A DNA stretch of 64,000 bases from Epithemia pelagica (Eukaryota; Bacillariophyta; Bacillariophyceae; Surirellales; Surirellaceae): assembly GCA_946965045.2 (NCBI GenBank), contig OX337241.1:2971744-3035743 (forward strand). Direction: 5' to 3'. The notes under the pieces were generated by a model. That model had not been told where the DNA came from. It saw only the letters and a list, made by a program, of their open reading frames with translations, and did no database searches. The translations under genes and the position numbers were made by a program. Within the stretch, counting starts at the first letter, position 1. Each line of letters begins with the position of its first letter. Positions 1 through 10,758 of this stretch are shown here, in pieces.

Positions 1-382
1 GGGATCTTGTCTGGTGGTGGCAGGAGAACGAGGCAATCCAACCATTGATGTCTTGGATACGAACCGCAACCGCGTGTGGAATCTCTCACCATTCGGAAAT
101 GACCACAATCGCCGCGAAGGATGCAGTATGGTGACTGTTGCCAATCAAGTTGCCGTGATTGGTGGATGGCGCAATCCTACCTGTGTGACATTGCCACTTA
201 TGGATAGGAATTCGTGGTGTTTTCGTCGACTTTGTGAGCAGCAATCGAACGGATGGTATCATTCTCTTAAAGGAATAGGTATCCGAGATGCTGATATCTC
301 ACCCTTCTTGACATTGGCATCAGCACGTCAACGCGCAAGGTCCAATACTCAAAGTGGTGATGAAGGGGCCGATGAAGCCTAG
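1..382 (+). CDS. Kelch-repeat protein K1, 3' part
   Basis: This is the C-terminal 126 or so residues of a Kelch paralog whose 5' part lies left of the window. The frame is open from base 2, where GSCLVVAG matches the fifth propeller repeat of the other copies. It continues through a DTNRNRVWNL strand and VAVIGGW (sixth repeat) to the Cys-rich end CATLPLMDRNSWCFRRLCEQ. The tail has a basic QRARS stretch and ends DEGADEA before a TAG stop. The fifth repeat reads AGER where the family usually has AGG plus an aromatic or basic residue. Kelch propellers are usually protein-interaction scaffolds; the partner here is unknown. Family assignment is firm, function is not. Confidence 0.85.
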   Translation, partial: GSCLVVAGERGNPTIDVLDTNRNRVWNLSPFGNDHNRREGCSMVTVANQVAVIGGWRNPTCVTLPLMDRNSWCFRRLCEQQSNGWYHSLKGIGIRDADISPFLTLASARQRARSNTQSGDEGADEA

Positions 383-640
383 CCGTTTATTTCTCGAGTG
401 GTTGACTTGTTTTCTACATTCGATTGCAATACTACAACCTAGTAGGTAGTTACTCAAAAGTAGAAAGAACATGTTGCAAGATAGAAGGTGCTTGCTTGAT
501 GTCAAAGCTGTGGAAAGAAGGACCAAATTTTTTTGTCTCTACAAGTGGTAGTGCCACCACCGTGCTTGTGCGGTCGTGAGACTAGAATCTGGGGCTTTGT
601 GGTGGCATCAGGGCACTTTGTAGGACACAGAGTCACCGTC
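383..640 (+). repeat. Shared 3' flank of Kelch genes (K1 copy)
   Basis: The sequence after the K1 stop recurs after K3 (10254-10437), K5 (14967-15215) and K6 (about 19036-19290). Recognisable pieces are a gagtggttgacttgtttt stretch, ttcgattgcaatcctagaac, a pyrimidine/purine run ending tagaaagaa, and further on gggctttgtggtggcatca. It probably contains the 3' UTR and poly(A) region of the duplicated unit. No coding frame is conserved across the copies. Confidence 0.7.
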
Positions 641-1370
641 CATGGATCGGTAGGTATATGGCAGGGACACCGAAATCCGACAGTGGTGCATTCCAGAGAG
701 GACGAGTTTCGCATCGATCTCGTAGCCAAGGGCAATACGGTTTGTCGCCATTTTGTGTCCACTACGATTGAGTAGTGAAGAGTACTTTTAGTGTTCGTGA
801 CCGGGCAAATTCAGGCATGTTTTTTTGACATTGTGGTTGCCGTGACTGTCAAGGGTGCGCCATCCTGTCTTTCTTGGCTTGGGATGCTGTAGCTACGACA
901 CAATTTTGCTGTGGACCACGACCATTGGTGGATCATTTGTTACCATCCAAACAATACTTGAAGAACACCGAGGGAGAGTCTCCGCAGTAATTGGTTGTGA
1001 TATTGGTGGACTTCTTGTCTGGTTTGAGTAAATAAGCATGTGAAGTCCTGGCGGTTCTTGCCGCATCGGCTTGTTCCTCTTGTGGTTGGTTCCTCCTTGT
1101 TGGAGCGACAAATCACTCGACGCGGGAAAGGTAGTGGTGGTGCTACTGTGTCAGTCGTTTCAGTCTGGGGTGCTGGTGGACCGTGTTCCAAAATAACCAA
1201 CTTGTCGTGGTAGTCGTTCTTTGGTCCACACCAATTGCCGATGATCGATCGAGACCAATCATTCACTACTATTGGATATTGCGAGAAGGAGGGCAAAACG
1301 GGATGCCTGTTGTGCATCCGACGATTGTTGTTGTTGTTGTTGTTTCGGTCCTGTTGGTGGATCGGGAATC
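641..1370. other. Spacer without recognisable gene
   Basis: Low-complexity spacer with a (gtt)n run near 1323-1345. Short open frames on both strands are rich in single residues from the triplet repeat and are not conserved in the other spacers. I see no supported gene. Confidence 0.5.
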
Positions 1371-2802
1371 ATGATTTTTCTTTTCTTGTCATGCTCCTTG
1401 ATGAAAGAGCAGGATGGTTGTTCTTGCTGTTGTTGTTTGGGTGTAATTGGTTGTTCTTGTTGTATGTTCTCGTCATCATATCGTAGTACAATCAAGTGAC
1501 TGCATTGTCTTTGCTCTTTTCCTCCACGAACCACATCTGCTCGTGCTCCATGTTTTGGCTTGGTTCATGGTCGTGGTCGATGAATCCGACAAAAGGACGA
1601 AAAGGAGGAGTAACAGCACGACTGGCGAAACCTTGCGGACCCTGTAGTCCGCTTCTCTGATAGTTCTCTTTGGAAATCGAGCATGGTTGGTTGCTTCCTC
1701 GTCGTCATGTGAAGAACGAATCATTGTTGATCGATCAAAGACGGAATGGAACTGTCGTTGAGAAGCAAGGGGAAGCAACCAGTCTCTCGACTGGCACTAC
1801 CAGGTCGACAGTTGTTCAATGGAACTTGCTGTGGGTGCCTCTTGTCGTCTGTTGTTGGTTCAAAAATGCATCCCGGTACCTTATTCTCGCCTTTGGAGGA
1901 ACGGGAAGCAACACTGCAAGAAGCGCCAGAAATGTTCTGGCAATTGGGCTGTCAATCTTGTTCATCCGTTCGTCGGAGCTACTAGCTTCATTTTTGTCAG
2001 TGTCCTTCTCTTCGTCCTGTTTGCCGTGTTCTGACTGGCTAGCATGTATGATGGTACTGCATCGTTTGTTTTGGGGGATCTGATGTCTAGTCATTCCAGA
2101 TCTGAGTTCTGCAATGGGAACCGCCAATTTGCTCATTCCTGAGAATTTGCGATTCTTGTCGCCGTCTTGTCTTATGAGTTCAGTCACTCTATCTTGTCGA
2201 TGAACGGACTTCTCTTCAGGCTCGATACTAACATATACTCTTGTTTGTGCTCTTACTGCCTTGTCTCCTCAAATGCAGGCGTCTTCTGCCGTTGCAACAA
2301 CGAAAGCGACTCAAAATGGGATAAATGACATGTTCCTTCTGGTCCATCTTGTCGTCAGATTCTCGTTTTGGCGTAGTTGTGCATGTGGCCTTGGCTCCGT
2401 CACAAAGCAATGCCCATTCGAATCATTGGATCAAGAAGTCAAGAAGACCACTCTCTGTTGTTGTTGTTGTTGCTGTCATTGTGAACAGTCCGCATGACCA
2501 CGGGAATAATGGCGCTCCAAAAAAGGCTTTGGACGAGAGATGACTTGGAAACTAGGGATATCGACTCAGTGGATGTTGGATGTTGGATTGGCCATCTGTG
2601 GACCTCTTCATCATACGAGGACTGATCGTATCCTAAAAAACACAGCAAAAGATACTTCTTGGTACTTCTTGGGGCTTGTCATGTAATCTATGAGCGATTG
2701 ACTTCCCTTCACCATCGTACGCATGACAGGCACAGCTCCGAAAAGCCCGCGTTGCTCAAAGCTGTCATTTCTCGTCGACGTTGTTGTAAAGCGCCGTTGA
2801 CC
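1371..2802 (+). repeat. Class II 5' cassette upstream of K2
   Basis: This block matches the flank of K8 (24436-25799) and, in its last 500 bases, that of K6 (about 17045-17844). Shared landmarks in order are a cttgatgaaagag stretch, tggaaatcgagcatgg, catgttccttctggtccat, cattggatcaagaa, aactagggatatc with cagtggatgttgga, atctatg with gcgattg, and ctgtcatttctcgtcgacg just before the start codon. The last 250 bases are the best conserved and probably hold the promoter and 5' UTR; this role is inferred from position and conservation. Confidence 0.6.
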
Positions 2803-4023
2803 ATGACAACGCCACTGAACGAACAAGCATGGCAGTCGGGCCTTGTCCTGTTAGACGAGACACCTGAATGGAATACTGACGATTGTCCTCCTCTTGAGGG
2901 TGGATGGCGCATACATCATGCTTCGGTCGTACTCGATCATCTCGATACGGAAAACGATAGCAACAACAGGGGGCAGACGGTCGTCGTGTTGGGAGGATAT
3001 CAACAAGGCCAAGGTATCACGGATTCAGTTCTTGTATTGAATCTAGTAGACTCTAACAAGCAGTGGCGAGAAGGGCCATCCATGAACAAGAAACGTTCTG
3101 GACATGCCGCAGTTGTGTGCAATGGCGGCGTCTACGTCATGGGTGGGAGCAATGCAGGTTCAAGTTTTGATCATATCGAACAAATTGATTCCAATGATTT
3201 GCTGCATTCATCTACAACCAAAAGCAACACACATGAGAGTCATTGGACGACATTGACATGTCGTTTATCAGTGGAACGATTTGGATGTTGTGCTGTTGCG
3301 GTTCACAACCGATACATCGTTGTAATGGGTGGCCATAACAACGATGGTTATTCGTCGTCGGTGGATATTATAGATACAAACAATTACACTGTCACTGCGG
3401 GGCCAAGCATGACTGTTCCACGACGAGGGTGTTCCAGTGCGGTCATTGGACACCGCATCTTTGTCGTTGGAGGCCGTAATGAACATGGCTATGTTGACTC
3501 GCTGGAGTATTTGGACTTCGAAAGGCCATGTGAAAGTGATGAGACAGAAAAGGAAACTGGCTCGACGTTCATTTCTTTCTCACCCACCTGGACCACCCAT
3601 TCGGAATTGATGCTTTCAAATGGACGAAGTTCTTGTGCAGTGGTTACCGTGGGATCTTGTCTGGTGGTGGTGGGAGGACGAGGCAATTTACGTGTGGAAG
3701 TCTTCGATACACACCACAACCGCGTGTGGAATCTCCCACCATTCGGAAATTACCGTGAGGACTGCAGTACGGTGACTGTTGCCAATAAGGTTGCCGTGAT
3801 AAGTGGCTGGGGAAGTCCTACCTGTGCGACATTACCACTACTGGACAAGCATACGTGGTGTTTTCGACGACTCTATGAGCAGCAGATCGACATATGGTGT
3901 CTATTTCGGAAAGGAAGGAATATCCAACATGCTGATAATTCGCGTTTCCCCACCTGGACATCAGATCGTAAACGAGCAAGGCCCCACACGCACCGTGGTG
4001 ATGAAGGGAAGGATGGAACTTGA
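2803..4023 (+). CDS. Kelch-repeat protein K2
   Basis: A complete 406-residue Kelch propeller. The frame is open 144 bases further upstream, but the ATG at 2803 is chosen because its MTTPLNEQAWQSGLVLL N-terminus aligns with all other copies and the conserved 5' flank stops there. Six GG-doublet repeats are visible, at roughly residues 66 (VVVLGGYQ), 115 (VYVMGGSN), 174 (IVVMGGHN), 222 (IFVVGGRN), 290 (LVVVGGRG) and 330 (VAVISGW, where the first G is S). Between repeats four and five is a linker with an acidic SDETEKE piece. The C-terminus has a basic RKRARP stretch, a possible nuclear signal. No F-box, BTB, signal peptide or membrane segment is seen. Probably a cytosolic or nuclear interaction scaffold; the target is unknown. 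Confidence 0.88.
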   Translation: MTTPLNEQAWQSGLVLLDETPEWNTDDCPPLEGGWRIHHASVVLDHLDTENDSNNRGQTVVVLGGYQQGQGITDSVLVLNLVDSNKQWREGPSMNKKRSGHAAVVCNGGVYVMGGSNAGSSFDHIEQIDSNDLLHSSTTKSNTHESHWTTLTCRLSVERFGCCAVAVHNRYIVVMGGHNNDGYSSSVDIIDTNNYTVTAGPSMTVPRRGCSSAVIGHRIFVVGGRNEHGYVDSLEYLDFERPCESDETEKETGSTFISFSPTWTTHSELMLSNGRSSCAVVTVGSCLVVVGGRGNLRVEVFDTHHNRVWNLPPFGNYREDCSTVTVANKVAVISGWGSPTCATLPLLDKHTWCFRRLYEQQIDIWCLFRKGRNIQHADNSRFPTWTSDRKRARPHTHRGDEGKDGT

Positions 4024-4129
4024 AATTTGCAACGTACTGCATGTATGTCCTAACATTAGCGGAACTATATAGCATTATCATTTTACTCTCAAACAGTAGT
4101 TGGATTGTTTTCTTTTTGATATTGCGACC

Positions 4130-4545
4130 TATAGAGATATCATGTACACTGTTGTACTAGTAGAAAACGAAAGTTACACTATCCTGCATGACACCGCAAA
4201 CAGGAGTGGAGCCAGGCCTTGGATATAGATGCCCATGGTACCATGCCTCTCTGCTGTTGAATGAGTCGAGTTATCTTGCTGTGGAAGATTATGGTTGCGT
4301 GCCTGAAACACATGGCACAGCGACTTATTTGGACGGTCATCTTCGTTCCGACCATGCGTTTAATTGTGTGGAGTCCGGTCCTTCTATGGCTAATGCCTGC
4401 GTAAGAGGACAGTACCCCGTCTTTCGATGCTCGTGGCGGTTTTGGGTGACAGGACAATTGCGAATCCTTTGGAATTTTTCGCACCGACGTGTTCGATATT
4501 TTCTCCAATACAGCAACTATGCATTATCATGAGGTCGGCAATTTG
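4130..4545. repeat. 3' spacer block shared by K2 and K11
   Basis: After a short tail, 4130-4545 resembles 60060-60500 downstream of K11. Shared phrases include aggagtggagccaggc, tggtaccatgcctctctgctg / tggtaccaggcgtctctcctg and cgcctgaaacac. The relation is collinear and continues into the next decayed module. I see no gene of its own. Confidence 0.55.
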
Positions 4546-4883
4546 CTCGCAATGGACCAGAACGACAACACGGAATCGAGTCTCGTCGTTGCCACACCAC
4601 AACCTTCCGAGCTACGAACGCAGCCACAAATGAAGAAGTACCTCAATTGGACGAAACTGCTGACGGCGCTATTGCCGTGGAACCGGCTGTGTTCAATTCC
4701 ATCTTGGAAGTCGGAGCATTGACGGCGGCGACGACAACGACAACGAATCAGGAAACCTCCACCACCGCTATTCCCTGTCGCACTATTGCTCGTTCGACTG
4801 CTAATGCCTGGAAACAAGCTGCTCCCCATCGCGATGTCTTGCCCCTCAATGACAGTTCGCCAAACCTTGTTGCACGATTATAA
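4546..4883 (+). pseudogene. Decayed Ser/Thr/Pro-rich module, copy 1
   Basis: Two overlapping frames together match the 139-residue frame at 15637-16056. The first starts MDQNDNTESSLVVATPQP and runs to a KKYLNWTKLL stretch; the second continues with AVEPAVFNSILEVGAL and KQAAPHRDVLPLN. The switch of frame lies near 4640, where the PPPDIPQ segment of the intact copy is missing. A third copy lies at about 6985-7325. The family is not recognised. The break and the absence of downstream sequence argue against function. Confidence 0.6.
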
Positions 4884-5734
4884 CACTGTCGAGCAGCAGT
4901 GTTGGACTTCGATCACTACCGCATTTAAGCCTCGTACCGAACTCAGCAGTACCAACAACAAAACCACGACCACGAATGGCGCCGATCATGTCTTGGCTGT
5001 CGTCTAATAGAACTTGTTCTTGTTCTTCTTCGTTGGATTCTGGTTCTTGGTGGTGCGAATCTTCGTCTGGTCGATGTGGAAGGGCGATGGGACCCTTTCC
5101 CGTAATCAATTCTTTACCTTTTGTTTCTCCCGTGTCGGGTGCATGACGTAACCGTGTCGATTCAAATGACGATTGCACCAATGACCCTTGTACATGAAAT
5201 CCTCGACAATGCCCACATAGCTCCAAACATCGGATCGAGCCGAGTAAAAGGCCACATAGACCACCAAGGTAATCGCAGTGCCACGGAGCAGCCACCATTG
5301 GGTGTCATTTGGCAAGAATGACAAACCATTGAGAGTTGTCGCATCTTTATGTGGAGATTTGCTGTCCGTAGATTGGAGCGATGCGAACTTGAGGGTCCAT
5401 GCAAACTCTCGCGAATTGTTCCCCAACGTGCTCCACGACCATTCGTCGTTTCATTTTGGGACTGATCCTTGGCCTCGTAATTCAATTGTCACGGATTGAA
5501 GAAGGCCACTTCATGGTTGTTGTCCTCAATCATCGCTTCTTGAAGAGACATGTTGGTGAAATTGATTGATAAGGTCAAGTCGTCGCCGTCCTCATCTTCG
5601 CCGTCATCGTGGTCGATGCGACGGATTAGTCTCCAGCGGGGGTGAGGAGTCGGGTCGCATATGTGTCGTGCTTTTGGTGTTGTTACTTCTAATTCACGAA
5701 TTCTTATGACTACCTCCCGCTGGGAGTTAGTCAT
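4846..5734 (-). pseudogene. Decayed minus-strand gene with possible membrane segment, copy 1
   Basis: Read from 5734 downward, fragments in different frames give MTNSQREVVIRIRELEV, a DDGEDEDGDD acidic patch, EFAWTLKFASLQSTDSKS, a hydrophobic WWLLRGTAITLVVYVAF segment that could cross a membrane, then SNEEEQEQ and SQDMIGAIRGRGFVVGTAEF. The same pieces recur on the minus strand at 11053-12640, 15944-16330, about 31900-33280 and 60684-61590. The copies agree in protein sequence but have different stops and frameshifts, so each looks like a relic of a once-coding gene. The product is not recognised. The last part overlaps the plus-strand module at 4546-4883, and which strand originally coded there is uncertain. 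Confidence 0.55.
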
Positions 5735-5905
5735 GGACGTGCACTATAGCCTGTACCTACAATCTTTATGACAGTAAAAGATACTAATAGGTAGGTAGAA
5801 ACGCTAGGAATGTTTTGTGGCGCGGGGTCGACTACAATGGACGATGTGGAATGTGGACGGCCATATCTCTAGTTCCAAGTTCCAACCCACCACCATCACA
5901 ACATG

Positions 5906-6814
5906 CACTGCGCAACTTTACAGCAATCGATACCGCTCGAGATGACTTTTGATGGTTACAAGAACGAGGTTGCAATGGTCAACCGTGGAACAAGAGCAGT
6001 GTCAACAACAGCTCAATGGCGCATCATGGGATCGATTTGCCGACCGATTGGCTTTTTCGGATGACACCGTGGCCCGTGTGGCCCGAAAATTGCAACGTCA
6101 CATCAATCAAATCTTGTATGAGGACGCCGAATTGGAACCTGTGACAGACAACCATGAAGTGGAGTTGCAGGGCTATGCCACCACGTTGGTGTGGAAAACA
6201 CCCTTTGAGTCGTTGTACCTCCACAACAAGAATCCCAAAACAACCAACATGAATCCATTGGAGGCGTTGAGACAGTGTTCCTTGTACGATTTTAAGCGTG
6301 TCGATGTGGCCTTTACGGAGGGTCGACCACTCCCCAACGACACGTATAAGAAGATCCACGGCCTGTGAGGAACCAACAACCAGACAAACTGTGGACCCTT
6401 CATTGCATGGTTGTATATTCCAACAACCGCAAGGCTTGCAGCAACTGGATTGTCCATTTTTGTCATCTTTCTTATTGTTCTTGGATCTCGACCAGAAATG
6501 TTCCACTTGGTCCGCAAAGCCACGTGGTGACCACCTCTTCTTGTTGGCACCCACCAACAAATTGCTGTTCTATTACGAGAGGGGATTGGAAACAAACCGT
6601 GGTTGCAGGCAAGGAGCATGGTTCTTTGCGAGAGGCACCACGAAACGCTTTATACTACTACTACCACGCATCCCGAAACTTACATGGCGAGAGTTTGCCG
6701 ATTCAGTTGGCCTGTCAAGCCCATATGACCGAATGTGTTCGCTTCTTGTTCAAGTTTCCTTCTCTCATGGAAGAACTTGATAACCAGGGACGTACACCGC
6801 ATCTATTTTTGTAA
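5906..6814 (+). pseudogene. Decayed ankyrin-type gene
   Basis: An N-terminal frame beginning MHCATLQQSIPLEM shifts near 5985 into a 130-residue stretch (SWDRFADRLAFSDDTVARV, KTPFESLYLHNKNPK, NPLEALRQCSLYDF) that ends at 6368. After further frame changes the end reads LPIQLACQAHMTECVRFLF then PSLMEELDNQGRTP, which fits one ankyrin repeat (helix, ECVRFL helix, DNxGRTPL turn). Ankyrin proteins are protein-binding scaffolds and are numerous in diatoms. At least three frame breaks make this a pseudogene. Degraded copies of the same DNA lie at about 12720-13590, 21900-22090 and 33760-35630, in front of class I Kelch genes. Confidence 0.55.
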
Positions 6815-6984
6815 TACCCTCTTGGCTACGATATCTTGCAAGTTGAACAGGCCACGATACAAACCCCTGCAACATCGTCATCGTCGTGGTTGAGATTTCA
6901 TCTCGTCAGGAGGACATTTGCGACAGTCAAGTTCCTCCAGAACAAAGCCAAGAAAAACCCACCAAATCAAATTGAGGGTCGTGC

Positions 6985-7560
6985 CAGTTGTCGCAATTGA
7001 CCAGAACAACTACAAGGAATCGAGTCTTGTCATTGCCACACCACAACCTCCCGAACTACCAACACAGCCACAAAAGAAGAAGACCCTCTTCCTGACGTAC
7101 CGCAATTGGACGAAACCATCTTGGAAGTGAGCATTGACGACGACGACAACGAGTCAGGAAACTTCCACCACCACTACCTCCTGCTTGTTCGATTGTTCAT
7201 GCCTGGAAAAAACTCCTCCTCATCGCGATGTCGTGCCCCTCGATGCCAGTTCCGCTGAAACCTTGTTGCACGATACAACACTGTCGTACAAGAGTACTCT
7301 ACCTCCACTTTGTGCCTCGCACTGAACTCAGCAGCATAAACAAGAAAACCACGACCACGAATGCGGCCGATCATGTCTTGGCCGTCTTGGAAGCCTAGCC
7401 ACCCACACCGTATGAATGATTGGTCGTGTTGGAACAGTGGTCGCCCGAGGCGGTCGTGCCTGAATGGTTCTGTTCGTCGCTGTCGGAATGGCGCAATTCG
7501 CGTGTCTGTTTCTTGTTTGTTGTGGACAGGATCGGATCTCACAGAATGCAGATTGGGGAC
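6985..7560 (+). pseudogene. Decayed Ser/Thr/Pro-rich module, copy 2
   Basis: The fragment VVPVVAIDQNNYKESSLV with QPPELPTQPQKKK runs to about 7130. A second frame continues with TSQETSTTTTSC and HRDVVPLDASSAETLLHD to 7325. Both match the intact frame at 15637-16056 but the middle part is lost. On the minus strand of the same stretch, QDMIGRIRGRGFLVYAAEF repeats the minus-strand motif described at 4846-5734. The remaining bases to 7800 show no conserved frame. Confidence 0.5.
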
Positions 7561-7799
7561 TGGAGGAAGGACGATTTGGTGAGAAAGGAACAGAGGGTAT
7601 CCAAAGCATGGTTCCTTGTAAGCTTATAGAGAACGAGTCATATTTGCCTTCGCATTTGCCATGGATTATGTTTGTCGTTTGTCTGGATGGTCCATGTTTC
7701 CTTTGCGTCTTTCTGCGTGCCCGTGGATTGTCATGCGACCACTTTGGTCACGGTATCGCACCGTTGCTCTTTTTGCCCTTCTCCTGCGTACAAAATAAA

Positions 7800-9035
7800 T
7801 AGTCATACTGCGGTGTTTCATTGGTTCAAGTCGACAGTTTGAGCATACTTTTGGCCAACTCGGTATACCAAACGACAACATGCGCTTGAGAGTAATGGAA
7901 AGTTTGGCTGGTAGCTTCTAAGATGCATCCTTTCTCTCTCCACCTGCACTTTGAATCCGGATAGCATTGTGATTCTTGTGAGTGAATCAGCTATTTCCAA
8001 AAGGCTTCTACCGAGGTCGACAACGCTTAAGGACACACAGTCGCCACGAAAGCTCATGACTGTTGGACCATACGGAATAGCCAGTTTGAGACAGGAATCA
8101 AGAAAGTGCAAATCTCTGCAGTTCTCTTGTGCGACTCGTTAGTTCTGAGTTGTTTGATATTGCCTCCCAATCGCGAACCACCTGTGATCGTGATACTATG
8201 ATTCCCTTCTTGTATGCTTTGGTTGCTCGTGGCTCTTACCAACAAGAGGATGGGGCCATGTTGCAAGGCGGAAGAGGAACATGGTTCCATGTCGAATAAA
8301 GTGGTGGTGGAAGTCATTGATTCGGCGCAACAGTCCCCCTTGCGAGTGCCAGAGTGGCGTGGGTGTTTGTCCATTGTTGTGGTTTGGGACGATGAGACTT
8401 TGTCATTGTCTCGTCAAGGTCCTGCTGCTATTGTCTTGAGGCAGGGCGGCCGCCGTCGTCATCATGCTAGGGAAAACCTTGACTTGTGGTGGTCGTTGTA
8501 GGGAGGGGAGGTGTCTTGTTGGTGTGTGGTTATTGGTGAAAGCAACCTCACCACTCGTTGTTCTACCACAGCTGAGTGACCGTTGGCCAAACTCGAGGCT
8601 TGTTCCAATCCTGTACATTCATGACCCATCCGCAGATGTACCCGTCCACAATTGGCTTTGTTCATTCCGAAGGCTGGTTTCTCTAAATTGTCGTGACAGT
8701 GGGGTCCTTATCTGGTTTGGCTCTATAAAAGGCTGTGGGTCGTTTTGACATGAGAATGTTTCGACGGTTTGTTCTTGTGGATGTTGTCCATCGTTTGGTT
8801 TTGGGAACAGATTTGGATTCGCGCATCTTTTGTGGGGAAAGATACGCTCTGCTTGCTGTGGTCGTGTCATGAAGTCTATGTGCGATATCGTACATGCGAC
8901 AGACGCTCTTTGTGGGTCCAAAGCTTCCACGTGTCTTCTAAGAGAGTCCTCGTCGTGCTTCCATCCATACAAATCAGACTCGCAACAGCCGCAAACGCAC
9001 TCCTCATAAATTCTGCAGTCGAAACGTTTGCAACC
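7800..9035 (+). repeat. Class III 5' cassette upstream of K3
   Basis: This stretch is a diverged duplicate of 28806-30550, upstream of K10. Near-identical landmarks are cattggttcaagtc, tagcttctaagatgcatcc, aggcggaagaggaacatgg, accacagctgagtgaccgtt, cattcctgacccatccgc / cattcatgacccatccgc and gtgcgatatcgtac. The K10 copy carries about 490 extra bases in its middle. The end, cactcctcataaattctgcag, resembles the ends of the class I blocks and probably marks the core promoter or 5' UTR. Confidence 0.7.
7818..8111 (-). other. Conserved 97-codon open stretch, possible exon relic
   Basis: The minus strand is open here and in the duplicate at 28828-29121, with the same length and about 90 per cent identical residues. 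Landmarks are CRDLHFLDSCLKLAIPYG, VVDLGRSLLEIADSLTRI and FKVQVERERMHLRSY. Hydrophobic spacing recalls a leucine-rich repeat, but this is weak. A stop lies a few codons upstream in both copies. No shared ATG exists: the only internal ATG of this copy (at MSFRGDC) is an Arg codon in the other. It is probably a relic, though the lack of stops after duplication is notable. Confidence 0.35.
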
Positions 9036-10253
9036 ATGACAACCACATTGAAAGAAGAAGCCTGGCGGTCGGGCCTTGTCCTTTCAGACGGGACAGCAGA
9101 ATGGAATGAAAACGACTGGCCTCCTCTTATGGGTGGATGGCGTTATCGTCATGCTACGGTTGTACTAGATCATCCCGATACGAACGGCAGCGACAACAAC
9201 CCGAAGAGACAAACGGTCGTCGTGATGGGAGGAAATCAACAAGGCGAATATGTCACCAATTCCGTTCTTGTATTGAACTTGGCAAACCCAAACAAACAGT
9301 GGCGAGAAGGGCCACCTATGAACAAGAGTCGTCGAGGACATGCCGCTGTTGTGTGCAACTGAGCCGTCTACGTGATGGGAAGATATGCTGACAATTCAAT
9401 GTTCGATTGCATGGAACGCATTGATGCCAACTATTTGCTGCAATCATCTTCGACATCAAGCATCGCACACGAGAGGAACTGGACCACATTGACATGTCGA
9501 TTATCAGAGGAACGATGGGGATGTGGTGCTGTTGCGGTGCACAACCGATACATCATTGTAATGGGTGGCTACAGCAATCGTTATTTGTCGTCGGTGGATA
9601 TTTTTGATACCAGGCACCACACCGTCACTGCGGGACCATCCATGGATGTCCCTCGAATAAGATGTGCCAGTGCGGTTATTGGTCACCGCATCTTTGTCGT
9701 TAGGGGCCACAACGAGACTGGCCATCTTGACTCAGTTGAGTACTTGGACTATGCAACACCCTGTGACAATGATGAGACAAAAAAAGAATATGGCTCGACG
9801 TTCATTTCTTTCTCTTCCACCTGGACCACTCATTCGGAGTTGAGGCTTTCCAGTACACGAAGTGCTTGTGCAATGGTTGCCGTGGAATCTTGTCTGGTTG
9901 TGGCCGGAGGAAACCGTGATACCGTGGAAGTCTTGGATACGTACCGCAACTACGTGTGGAATCTCCCACCATTGAGTAATTCCCGCAATCGCTGCAGTAT
10001 GGTGACTGTTGCCAATCAAGTTGCCGTGATTGGTGGAGGGCGAAATTCTACCTGTGCGACATTACCACTAATGGATAGGAATTCGTGGTGTTTTCGTCGA
10101 CTCTGTGAGCAGCAATCGAACAGATGGTATCATTCTCTTGAAGGTGCGGATGTCCGAGATGATGATATCTCACCCCTCTTCACATCAACATTAGCTTGTA
10201 AACGAGCAAGGTCCAATTCTCTAAGTGGTGATGAAGGGAAGGATGAAGCCTAG
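9036..10253 (+). pseudogene. Kelch-repeat protein K3, one premature stop
   Basis: A 405-codon Kelch paralog whose frame is intact except for a TGA at 9360-9362, where other copies have GGA or GGC in VVCNGGVYVMGG. The start at 9036 gives MTTTLKEEAWRSGLVLSDG, and the normal end is DEGKDEA. The second repeat also reads VYVMGRYAD, so the GG doublet is damaged, and the fourth reads IFVVRGHN. Without readthrough the product would be 108 residues with one repeat. A restart within the frame after the stop would give four repeats, which is unlikely to fold as a closed propeller. The lesion is a single substitution, so it is young or an assembly error. Confidence 0.75.
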
Positions 10254-10437
10254 ATGTTTGTTTTCAAGTCAATGACTTGTTTTCTACATTCGATTGCAAT
10301 CCTAGAACCTAGTAAGTGGTAACTCAAAAGTAGAAAGCATGTGGAAGTGCCACCGCCATGGTTGTGCAGTCGCGAGACAAGAATCTGGGGCTTTGTGGTG
10401 GTATCATGGCACTTTGCAGCACACAGAGTCAGCATCC

Positions 10438-10758
10438 ATGGATCACTCATTCTGATTAGGTTCGTTCCTATCCACGATGTTCTTGTGCAGTGATTGATGT
10501 GGGATCCTGGCTGGTCGTGGCCGGACGACGACGCAATGCAACTGTGGAAACCTTTTGGATACGCACCGCAACCGCGTGTGGACTCTCCCACCCTTTGGAA
10601 ATCGCCTTGAACGCTGCAGTCTAGTGACTCTTGAGGATCAAATTGCCGCCATTGGTGGATACAAGAATCCTACCTGTGCGACAGTACCACTAATGGACAA
10701 GAATTCGTGGTGTTTTCGACGACTGTGTGAGCAGTACCGCGTCAACATCAAAATCTAA
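10438..10758 (+). pseudogene. Kelch relic K4, 3' end only
   Basis: Directly after the 3' flank of K3 comes the last third of another Kelch copy, beginning at ggatcactcattctgat, which matches the coding stretch after repeat four. GSWLVVAG (fifth repeat) and DTHRNRVWTLPPFGN are in different frames, so a frameshift lies near 10555. The sixth repeat IAAIGGYKNPTCATVPLMD and WCFRRLCEQ follow, with a stop at 10758. The 5' two thirds are missing. It was most likely left by unequal exchange between K genes. Confidence 0.7.

Noticed and set aside
1259-1534. Open frames over the (gtt)n repeat that encode Gln- or Cys-rich peptides
   Set aside because: They follow the triplet repeat, differ in every frame and are not conserved in the K8 cassette.
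6365-6814. Treating the ankyrin-like end as a separate live gene
   Set aside because: It is a single repeat without a start and is out of frame with the upstream part; it fits a relic.
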